Shown piece after piece: positions 9,794 through 21,700 of a DNA stretch of 64,000 nt (the first letter of the stretch is position 1; each line of letters begins with the position of its first letter). Source of the stretch: Heligmosomoides polygyrus polygyrus (Eukaryota > Nematoda > Chromadorea > Rhabditida > Heligmosomidae); the NCBI GenBank assembly GCA_947396885.1, contig OX377202.1, positions 65,196,643-65,260,642 on the forward strand. Direction: 5' to 3'. A program made the translations under genes and the position numbers. The notes beneath the pieces were generated by a model that saw only the letters and a list, made by a program, of their open reading frames with translations, ran no database searches and had not been told where the DNA came from.

Positions 9794-12700
9794 GTGAGTG
9801 GTCGAAGAATGAGTCCCGGTGCTAGCACGTCATTGGGGACACTCTAGCCAGCAAGCGCAGGCATCTCTATTCACAGCAGTTTCAAAGTGACGCCACAAAT
9901 CTGTCCCCCAACTGCGTTCTGACCTACGACTTTTTAACAAAGCCAATTATTTCTTCTATAAATAAGATCGATAAAGATTATGTGAAGCCATGAGGTCATG
10001 TGGTGTTGAAGATCTGCCTGCAATGGTCGTTTTGACCCCATGGAGTAAAAGATATATAAGGATGCCTATCAGAGCTCAAACGTTTATAATTTTGCGTTCT
10101 GTTATGTTACATTCTGTTATGAGGCAGCGTTACTCTTGGCATCCGTTTAGGAAAACTGCCAGCGAGTCAGCTTTCTCAAGCAACTTCGTTTTCATGAAAC
10201 AAATCACATGATGCTTTCCGATGCTTTACTTGCAGTTTTCAGCGATTGTAATTCAACCAGAATCCACTGAGGTACCGAGTGGATCCTCCAGAAGTTCCAG
10301 CAGTACACCAGAAGCAGCTGCACAAGGTGGTCTCCTTTTTTACTTCCAGATCTTGGATCTACAAGAAAATTTTCAGATTTATCTCCAACGTGTGAGTCGG
10401 CTAGTGCTAAGAGGAGGCGCACGCGTACAAACTTTTCTGGATGGCAACTGGAGGAATTGGAAAGCGCTTTTGAAGTGAGTATGCATAATTTTGCAGAACA
10501 GTTTCAAATTCGATAGAATCGACGGCACCGTGTTTACTGTGTTTTTTGAATGATCGTTGGAGTATGTTTCACACTTTAAACCCGAACGCAATATGCTTTC
10601 ATAATGTTAGACTGGTTAAGAATATTCACGTGTTCAGAGGGAAAAGATTAATGTAATCTTCGGCCTCGATAAGGGTGAGTGTGACTGGGGAGCCGGTTCT
10701 ACCGTAACGTCTCGAGTCGACTACTATTTTGCTTAGGCCGGCAGATCAAGCAATCCTCCTGTCACCTCTGATTAGTTTGGCAAAATGGAAAATGAACAGG
10801 CCACTTTGCCCGCTGCCCTTCGAGCAACCTCCCCAACGTAGAATGCTTATCGCAGTCAGAGATGGAGAGCCTATCTGGCTTCCAACTGAGCCACAATTTT
10901 CTTATAAATACTGATAATATAAAAAACCCAATGGTCAGCAAGCAACCTTTTCGACATGGGTTTGAATGGCGGTCTCTCTCAAAACGGGACCTGCCAGCGA
11001 CCCAGTATCCAGTGAATCGAACCAATTTTGGTTAGGTTTGCAACAATTATGGGAACTAGGCAAGCAGATGTGTAGAAGATATGACTTCCAAGAAATGATC
11101 ATTGTTCGTGATTGTCAGCTCGCTGCTAGCCTATTGTTATAAGAGGGAGTGCAAGTCAGATTTGCGCCCTGCGTCCGCTATTGTCTGACCTTATCGTTGG
11201 GTTCCGTACTATTCTTGCTGACCCAAAGTAGAGCACAGAACGGAGCAGAGTAGAGCGGAATGAGGTTGGTCTGCTAACCACCTATTATGGGCTGGCGTCT
11301 TTCAAGCTGCCCAGGTCGGACAAAAGCTGAACTTGTACTAAAGAAGATTGTTTGACGCAGGGCAAAGTTGGAAGGTTTGAAATGTATATGTTGTCGAAAC
11401 ACTGAGCGGCGGCATGCTAACAAGCATGATGACTTGAACTGCCAGTAGATGCGCACTCTGAGCTTCTCAAGTGAAGGTTTTGACGGTATCTTAAATAAAA
11501 TTAGGTGAATTAGATTGTGCTCATAATAATTTTTAAGCTGAACTCCACTGCAATGAGCAGTGTATAAAATTGGTTGGGATTTTTCGGTCCGAGATGACAA
11601 AGGAGATGAAAACCAGTGCTCAAATGGAGCTGCAAGTGCGGGGTTTAACATACAGGGTTTGCAGTGTGGTGCTCTTGTCAGTCAAACCTCGTAGCAAGTT
11701 ACAGAGCTTTGTCGATATTCAACCATGGCAGGCACTTGCCTTCGCCTTCTAAAGGTTTCCACGTTTTTCGAACCTAATAGTAAGAGACAATTGAATCTGC
11801 TGACATTCTTCGCGTGCAGCAGGCTACCACGGCTGAAAGATGGCGTTTGAAAGCACTTTGTTTGCAACTGGGAGAGACTACAACTGAAAAATATGCAGGT
11901 TTTAGCTTAAAAATCAAAGTCAAAAATTTCAAAAGATCGTAAGCCTTGGCAGCGTAATTGACCTCCAAGTTTAACAGTTCTTCTGTGTATAAAAGAAGAA
12001 AACTAGAAGAAGTCGCTTACTTTCAGGTAACTATTAAACACCCCCTTATTGGCTCTTCTTCGCTCCCTCCGATGTGAGCCTCGACACGAAACTTTCAAAT
12101 TTATTACTTAGAGCCCTCTTGAGGTTTCGAGAACAGAGCTCTACCGCAAAAGTTGAAAATTTGAGGGGAGCTGTTCCAATGGTTAGCCCATGCCGTAGAA
12201 TCACTGGAAGCGGCCCTATTATTTGTCCCGATCATTGGCGACCTTGCTGAGTATTAGCTTGTCCTGAAAGTTCTCGGTGTTTTGAGTGCTTCACTTTGAA
12301 CTGCCATCACATTCTCAAACCTTTTCGGATTCACCGTTCGAATCAGCACACTTTTGCCAACGGGCCACCAGTCGAATTACTCCATCAGCGAAAAAATTGG
12401 GTGGTCGAGATTCTACAAAATCCACGGACAAATCTGTTTTGGCTTGGCACTGACTGGTGAAGGCTTAACCAGTGAGAATGTTCTAAAAGTGTTTGAAAAG
12501 GTGGTAGTCGGTGAGCGAGAGGTCTGAAGAATATGGCGGGTGAGGCAGAACTTCAACCCTTAATTCGCTCAATTTTTGAACAGTGATTTGTGGAACGTGT
12601 GGGCGGGCGTTGTCGTACAAAAGAATCGGACCTGTTCTATTGACCAATGCTGGTTGAAGTTGACGCAATTTTCGGTGTATTTCGTCGATTTCAGTACAGT

Positions 12701-15700
12701 AGGACTCTGCTGTGATCGTTTGGCCTGGTGCCAAAAAACTGTAATGGATCACACCAGCCGCCAACCGCCACACAGTGAGCATTACCTTTTTGGTGGAGGT
12801 TCGCCTTTGGAAAGTGCCTAGGGGGTTCGTCGGCGTCCAGCCACTGTCCGGAACGTTTCCTTTTGTCATGCAGAATTCACTTTTCATCACATGTGATGAT
12901 TCGGTCCAAAAACCAGTCAGTTTTCTTGCGTAAAAGTATAGGAGAACAAATCTCGAAACGTGACGATTTTTGCCGCTCACTCAACTCGTGGGACACCCAA
13001 TTTCGAGCTTTTTCACCTTCTCAGAGCGTTTCAAGGCATCCGCAACAACAGTTTTACTGACGTCTAGCTCTTCCACCAACTGTTTGGGACGGTTCAGCTT
13101 CCACCAATTCCTTCAACCCGTCGTCCAGCATTGTCCAGCTATGTCGACCGCTACTGGGTTCATCTTCGAGGCTGGAATCTCCGGTCCGAAGTTTACGGAA
13201 CCACTCGCGCACAGTGCTTCCTTCAACGCTTTTAGACCACACACTTGATTCGAGCTGTCTCGGCTGCAGATTGCCTCGATTTGAAGTGAAAATAAGATGT
13301 CGTTCGGAACTCCTGCTCCGACATACCTCAATGAGCCCTCCTAGAACAGGAATGTAAAATAACGTTGAAACACTAATTATTTAGTCGGATAGAGCGAAAA
13401 ATTCTGTTCAAAAAGTAGCATTAATGCGCAATGCAAGTTGAGTTTTTACTTAATAATAGACGATGGAAAAATAGTAACACAAAACGCTGAGAACTATTCG
13501 GACAACCTAGTGTTTTTTCTAATGCCGAAGGCAGCCACTATTGAGCTATTAGTACGCATCAAGAAGCTGTTATTCTTGTCCAAACTTCACCTTAAACTTT
13601 AAACTTTACCAAACCAGGTTCGTTTCGTCATCTTTCTTTACACATACCACAATGTTATGACATCTCCCCGGTGGCTCATCGGTGAAGAGGGCGGCGTTAT
13701 AACCCCTTAGGAATTGTAAAAATATCATTGTTAAAGCATATCATTGTGAAAATTAAAGCATGAATTAATTTGCTTGATCACCATTTTAGGTACTAATTAG
13801 GAGTTATACCTGGTTTTTGTTCATCTATACGTGTTCTAAATCATTTTATTGAGATTGTCGTAACAAGATATAATGTGAAATTTGAAATAAATGTATTTTT
13901 TGTTCAATATGTTCAATGTTCTTTTTCTGTAGAAGACACACAACTTATTAAAATGATTTTTAAGGCCAGCCATTATCCGGACGTGTTTATGAGAGAAGCG
14001 CTTGCCATGAGACTTGATCTTCTTGAGAGCCGAGTGCAGGTGAGCAACTTCGTCCCTTGCTATCGTCGTGATCGAGACCCTAAACGCTGAAATCGCCCCC
14101 GGTTCAGATTCTCGCAGCCTTTTTAGTGGAGGAAGAGCGAGGCGCTTTGCTTGTCAGGACGAAGCGCTACCATAGGCCATAAGTATACTTCTTCGCTCAG
14201 CAAATATAATAGGCAGGCGGTCTCGGGGGAGCGTTTATCTGCGCTTATTGCTCGAAATCTCTCCGGACCGCCCGAATTAGCGCACACGTCAAAACAGTGA
14301 TAGATTCAGAAGGCGGCTGTGGACGCCAAACTGCGTCAGCGGACGGACACCTACCGTATCGGCGCCACCACTGGGATACTTCCACTGGGACTTGGCCCGG
14401 GCGCCGGCGTTTGTTTATCATTTTCTTGGCGAACAAAATGGCTAGCTGCCACCACACGCCTTAATCCATCTTCAGGTCACGGCGCCCTGGTGGAGATAAC
14501 GCCATCTACAGTAGGTCTTTAGCTCTCAACACGAGAGAGAACGATTAGTGTTCAGCCGGATTCAGTTCACGACGAGTGCGCTCTTTCGAGCAAAATTTTA
14601 TCTAGTTAATCCGCACACATTTATTCCCTAAATCTCTGAAAGACCACCTGAAATTGGAGACCTGGCTATTTTACTCGGGGCGTAGAGGACACTCTGCCTT
14701 CGTCTTGGAATGCACTGTCAACGAGTTCGGGAAGGGGTGTTCGTATCGGCTGGTCGAGGGTGCCACGGCCGTGCGTCAGGTGGCAATACCTGCTGCGCTC
14801 AACGCCTGTCCGCTGTCTCCCCTCGCGCTGTGACACCCGTCGCGCGCGCAATGTCACACTTCCATATCACACTTTCGAGCTCCATCCAGTGTGCTCCACG
14901 TTGTGTTTATGACAGCTGTTGGTGAAGCGAAATTTTCAAAATTTGAGACAAAAGAATAATTCTGTGGAAATCTGCTACGAAGATGCGCAAGGTATATTCC
15001 CAGGGTAAAATTTCACATAGAACTCGACTACATCGTCGAAATACCTTCCAGAAGAAGTCAATTCTTAAAAATAACTGTATGGGAACTCAATTCTTCTTAT
15101 TCTTCAGCGTCAGTCTCAGTTCGTAGCGGGGTCCGCTATTCTATTGCCATGGTCTTATCTTTCCCGATCCAGCGCTAGATCAGGGGTGGACACCAGCAAC
15201 CTTCCAGCCCATATGCAACGTATCAGACGTTCGGACGCTTTCTAGGCCGCTCTCCCATTACCTCGAAGTTAAGGCCTGTCCTGCAGACGGTGTCTTCTTT
15301 CCCACGCAGGACGTGGCCGTACCATTGTAGGTGAGCTTCGCGCACCTTTTCCGCCATTGGCGCGACACGGAACTTCTGCCGAGTGGCACCGTTTCGGATG
15401 CGATCCTGGCGCGTGAATCAAGCCGTCCAACGCAGCGTTTTTGTCTCCATGACACCAAAGGGAGTTTCAACTTCCTTGGTCGTAGGCCCAACACTCAGCA
15501 CCGTACAACGGTACCGCCCGGACCACGGTTCTATATTGACGATTTTTGAATTTAGTCGCTCTGATATCTTCTGTATGTGACTACTCAATTACAGGGTTTA
15601 TATTCCAAAATATTTGAATCTTTATTTTTATTCAACAATACATAGCTCTCGAAGTCAGTTTGAAGTGTAAGTTACAGTTGATATCCGATCTAGTTCTATG

Positions 15701-18700
15701 CAGCAATATTAGGTATTGATAAGCTTTTAATAATGCTTTTAAAAACCGTACTTCTTCTGTTGTCATCTTCACCCAATAATCAATTGAGAATTGAGGGACG
15801 TTTATTTCGGCGCTTTACAGATGTGGCTAAAATATCGGTTTTCCACTATATAGAAAGTTCTGTAAATGAAGTTTTGTGCACAGGTCATGTTGTGCAGGAT
15901 TCTCCGCGAAATTGGGAACACTATACTAAGATAGTTGGAGGTAAAGTGCACGGCGGAGGACCGACGTTGACGTAAAACAGCTGAGGACTAGGTCGGTCTT
16001 CCTTATCATCTCCATCATAACCTCCATAAATGGACCATATAGCGAACTGGTACCATCTCCATGCTACAGTTAATAATTGCGAACATAAGGTTCGTAGTTG
16101 AGTTCCGAGTATAATTTTAGCTTGCAGACCTGTTTCGAACGTTATCATCCACACAATGATGTTTTTCAAGAAATGGCCTCTTCAAAAAGTCATTTCGACG
16201 ACATATTATCGTTGAATTATATGTGAAATTTTAGCCTGGAAATATACCTTATACACCCTCGTAGCAGGTTCGTAAAGAATTATTCCTTGGTTCCAAATTT
16301 TAAAACATTTGGATTACGGACAGTTGTATGAAGCTTAACGTGGCGCTCATCAGACAGTGCTCGAAATTCTGATGTAGAACTGTGCTCGCTTCACACCAAC
16401 ATGGATCTTTTCGCTGGCTTTGTAGTCCTCTGAGCGCGTTGATGATTGCCATTGCCAGAAGTCCGTCGATCTGTGTACTCCCCTCGTTCGTTGGTCCGTC
16501 GAGGCCTACCGAGGCCCACCGCTCGCGCGACGGGCGTCACAGCGCGCGAGGAGGCTTGGTGCTGTCAGCTGTGCGCGCGGACGTTGCGCCCACGACGAGG
16601 AGCCGGAACGAACTTCCCTCACCCGCTGAGTTCTGGAGCAACAGATTGGGAGAAACGAGGACGTGGAAGAAATGACGTGTTCGGATCATTGAGGGGGTGT
16701 CAGTTCACACGTTGAAGAAAGTACAGTACCGGACGCGTCTTTTGAATAGACGCCGAAAAAACCGCACTTTTGCGGTTTTTTCGGCGTCTATTCAAAAGAC
16801 GCGTCCGGTACTGTAGCACCTAAAAGGTGAAGGTTAGCAATTGGTATTCTGGCTGCTTCAAATAGCAGGCAACCGAAGGTCAGACCTTCCGATAGGCTTA
16901 TTCAGGGACGCTCTTTAAGAGTGTACGAGATATTTAGCCAACAGCTAGAGACAAGGTTCTGATTCTTTGCCTCTTCTTTAGTTTTATAGTCCGGTATTAA
17001 TTCTCTAACAACTGCTAAAATTCTTGTCTGAAAAAACAACAACAAAGAAACTGCGTATAGTCGAATGGCTGCACGCTCCACTGGTTTAAAAACCTTGACC
17101 TTTCACAGGTTAGTGAAACCTTCCTCAATTTTATCATGTAATAAAGGAAATTTAGTCACACCATATGTAGTCTCTGCTACGAAAACTGTTTCCTTCTCTT
17201 TTCTTCAATCTTATAATGCTGTTCATCAGAAATTGAAGTGCAAGTGCTCTATTTGGTTGCAGAATTTTTTTATAATCAGTAAAAAAGAACAACGTTATCT
17301 GCTCTGTTATATTTGAAATCTATAGAAGAGAAGATTAAATGCAAATGCAAATTTTAGGACTTATTATTCATTCATACGGCTGCCGAGATTTTCCTCTACG
17401 AAGGATATGAGTTACGAAACCTGATACCGCTCGCACTGGTTAACAAGAAGATGAGTGTCTTGGAATTGATCAGAGCGCTCCTTCATTGGTTGGGCGGAAA
17501 TGAGTAAATCACGACCCGGCACTTTCTATGTTGCCCCCCCCCCCATTTAGCGAGTACAGTAGCGGAGCTTTAAAGGAACACTTAAGGCGTCAGCGCATAG
17601 GTAACGCCCCAATTCAAGGTCAGAATGCCTGAAAACCGCATTAAGCATCGGGTCTTGCTGTCATGCATATCTTCAGTAATCTGCTCCACCTAGTTCTCAG
17701 CATCCGCTGGAAATCGCTCCACCCGAGGGCGGAGGGGTGATTTGGCCTGGAAAAATGTGTGCTGTGTAGAAGGCCGTCTGGTTCTTCTTTCAGAGCTTGT
17801 TCTAAAAGGCCTCTCTCTACTCTCGAAAGACGTGATATAATACCGCTTTCGAGAGTAGAGCTTTCGAGAGCTTTCGAGAGTGGTATTACTCGACCTTCAA
17901 CGGCTTCATTGTCGATGCGCACGACTCGTCCCACCATCTGTCTCATGACCAAAGTTTTTCAGTGTTTTCTCCACCACATTGACCTCCCTAGAAGATGGGC
18001 CTAGATGATTTCAAAGATTTGGGAGCCCTGGCTAGGCACTAGACACTCTAAAGCTACTAAACCATGTGGTGGAACCGTTCCTGAAGAATGTTCGTAAAAT
18101 ATATGTTTCACATCTATGTATATAATTAAATTATTATGTATTTTATTATTTTTATATTTATTCTAATATTGTTATTTGTTATTAATATATTGGTAGCAGG
18201 CTTCCCTGGGAAGGATAAAGCGCCGACTTGTCCATCGGCTGGCAACCGCAAGTCATTGTGTGGCCAAATACGCATTCAAATCGCCTCCACGATATCCCTT
18301 AGAAGTAGAATGCGTGGAGCATCCCAAAAGAGATTGGGTAACGCCGTTCTTCATTCTTTTATTTTTTATTTGGCATAATATTATTTATATATTACTGTGC
18401 ATATTATTTATTCTGACCTCTCATTGGAATGGTAACATGCTAAGGCGTAGATAGAAATAGGTCCGAAATCCGTCTCTGAAGACATTAGGAACAAGACGAA
18501 GTCCGTGGTACTTTTTCGGGAAGCCATTTTTCTCCGTCGCAAGTCGCTTTTTAGTAGGCGGGTTCGGATTGGTTTGGAGATGTTGTTGTTTTAGTGAGGA
18601 GAAACTAATCGGTTTCCTCTCTCTGATGGTGCAGCCGAGTCGTTGGAAGTGACAAACTGCGAGATAAGCGCACGGACAAATTCATTGCACCAGATCGCAA

Positions 18701-21700
18701 GATACCCCGGCAAAAAGCTGGGCCGCGCTCGACAAGCTCGCCCCTGCGTCCAAATCTCTTATATCCTGCAGAAGCGGGCCGAACTCACGCCAACGGATAT
18801 TGGCGTTTTCTGGTGCGCCACACACCTTGTTAGCAAGCAACCGGAAACACTTCCTAGGACCTGAAAACACTTTTAGGAACGAGCTCGGTAGCTTGGTGAG
18901 GCTTTCAACCGAATTCTTCCTCACTGGAGTCAGTATTTCTTTGTCAGCCCATAATGGGGAAATGAAGCACTGAATAGCTAAGCCGCTCATCCACACAACT
19001 CCAATTTAATGCACTTTCGAAGCTCAATCATTGAAGAATAAGTCCTTCCTCAATGTCTCGTCCTACAGATTAATGAAGCATGTCCTATAAGCAGTGGAGA
19101 AAACCACGAAATGGCCAGACACAACGGTATAATAGTTCTGCTGGAGATATCATACTGTGCAATTCTTAAGGTTTCTAAACTAAGCTTTCTTATGAAAGCT
19201 ACTACAACGGCGGGGAGAATTTCAGTTCTGACTGCACAATGCCATCGTTCAGGCAATGTTTGAGATGACATAGGCTCTAGTCTTATTGTACCAAGGTGAT
19301 ACATAAGACCTCAAAACGGCATGGAATTTTTTGTCTGACATGGTTTAAACAGTAAAAACAAGTCGAAAAGACACATCCTGCACTATTTATTTATTTATTT
19401 ATTTACTACACAAAATGTGTGCCATAAATAATAAACAAAACAAATACTGTAGATTACGTCAGACCACATACATGACATATGTTCAGTTTGAGTGTTTTTC
19501 AATCCATTGGTGAATGTGGGAACTCCAGTTTGAAATTGAATAAATTGAGATCGTTGTGAGTTCATTGCCTGGTTCATTGTTAATGGAAAAAGAGGTTTGT
19601 CGAAGAGTAGTCCGCATTGTTTCTTACAATGGAAGAAAAAATAACCTGCAAAGGCTGTTGAAAACAATAAAAAGAACATGAAGCGTAGATGAAATTCTTT
19701 TCGCGAGGACGTCTTGCATGCGAATTATGAGATGCACAAAGTCTACGACCTTCTACGTACACGACCCTAAGGCGGGCCCTGTATCTCAAAGGCCTCTTTA
19801 AACTGGTGGCATAGAAGGGAGTTGCGCATATTCAAACGCATGAACGAAAGACGTCGGTACGGAGAACAAGATTCGTTTAAGTTGAACAAAAGCAAGAAAA
19901 AAAATGTATAAAGAATATTAAATGCAACCCGGGACTACTCTTGCTGACGCCGCCTTTACATTGATACATACATGTATATCATCCATAAGACAATGAACTC
20001 GCCTACGATCTGAGAATTATTATGTTGGTTAGAAAAACACTCATTGTAATTAACAATCATGATTGAGAACTGTATTCTTAAAAATCTACTGCTTCATTGG
20101 ACTGCTGGTATCTTCCTGAAGACTGGGCTGCAAGATGAAGAGCGGGGCCGGCAGATTGTCTCTGACAAACCATGGCAAGGATAAAAGTGAAAGTTGGCTG
20201 CAATCAAAGACATCATCGTTAGACATTATTATTTCCTAGAATTCGCAAAAGATCGAGCTTTTCCAACCTTGTTTTGAAGATGTAGCTGTTTTCGGAACAA
20301 GAAATTTCTGCTGGAATGCGCTGGAACCATCTGGCAACTCGACAAAATAGTGAGTTAAAGATTTTTCCACGACATTTAGTTGTTGGATGTTTACAGTGAA
20401 TGGTGAAACTACCAATTCTCTCGCTACATGGTATGTAAACCCAGTACTTATTGGGGTTAAGACGAGTCTCTCTGCGAAGTACTCGAAAACAAAAAACGAG
20501 ATCAGCAATTGCCCTTCTGCATTGTAAATTTTGCAGGTTTAGTAATCTTAGTCGGTCAGAATAACATGGTATGTTAACATGTCGAGAGTAATTATTAATT
20601 CTGCGGAAAACTATTTTTGTAAATGTTTTCTGGACATTTTCAAGTTGGAGAATGTATTTCTTTGCGCAGGGATTCCATACTGGAGAGTTGTAATCAAGAT
20701 GTGGCAAAACGTAGGGTTTGAACAGACGAACGAGTAGTGTTGGATCTTTAACATGAACATTACGAAGAAGAGAAAAAAGCGCTGCATAAGCTTTTTTTAC
20801 AGTGTAGTTGATATGCTCTGAAAACCTTAGATTTGTATCCATCAAAACACCCAGGTCTTTGGCGATTTCAGATTTCGTAAGTATGACTCCGTTTATACAG
20901 TATTCATTACAAGACCCTTTTCCTATGTGAAATACTGAGCATTTGTTCAGATTTACCGTGAGGTCCCATTGTACTGAATATTCGTTTAGAAGTTGCATAC
21001 ATTTTTTAGTGCAGAACGTACTTCATCACAGTTCCCTTCATCATAAACCCCATAGATTTTGACATCGTCAGCGTATATCTGGACTTTTACATGTGTTGAA
21101 ATCGCGAGCACCTTAGGTAGATCGATTATGTAGACAATAAAAAGTAAAGGTGAGATTACTCCGCCTTGAGGTACGCCACTAGTGCAGTGATGTCTTTCAG
21201 AGTATTCCTTACCAAGTTTAACCGTCATGTATCGATCGCAAAGGTATGAAATAATCCACTTCAACAGATTATCCGGAATCTTTAGGAGCTTTAGCTTGTG
21301 AATAAGTTTGTTGTGGTTCACCTTGTCAAATGCTTTAGTTAGATCGATAAAAATCACATCAACCGATTTTCCACTACTCAGAGCTGATGTCCAATCGTGC
21401 AAACTGTCCACCAAATTTGTTGTAGTGGAAGCTCCACTTAGGAAGCCATGCTGCTCAGAGGGGAACGGATAGAATTTATGGATCCATGACAAGAGCCGTT
21501 CTTTAATAATCTTTTCCATGATATTGATAGGTGTCGGTGTGTGTATGTGTACTTATTGGCCGGTATTCAGATACTAGTTTGGCGTTATTAACTTTCGGTA
21601 TGGCTGTAACCAGAGCCTCCTTCCAAATTCCCGGCACTTCTCCTAACATGAACGAAACATTGAAAATATATGCAAGTGGTTTTGAAATGGACAGAGCGCA

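Larger units (their letters stand above)
10475..13964 (+). other. unc-4: Intron 3 of the unc-4-like gene
   Basis: Runs from GTGAGT to TTTTTAAG. Apart from the mariner at 12254-13510 I find no gene. Open stretches at 10.7-11.0 and 11.27-11.75 kb have no recognisable content. Confidence 0.8.

Noticed and set aside
10236..10242. Alternative acceptor TTGCAG for exon 2
   Set aside because: It would start the exon in phase 0, which conflicts with the phase-1 donor of exon 1; the next AG (TTTTCAG) fits both phase and consensus.
10327..10349. 23-nt intron ending at TTCCAG
   Set aside because: Too short for normal splicing; the AG at 10376 gives a 50-nt intron in the same phase with a better acceptor.
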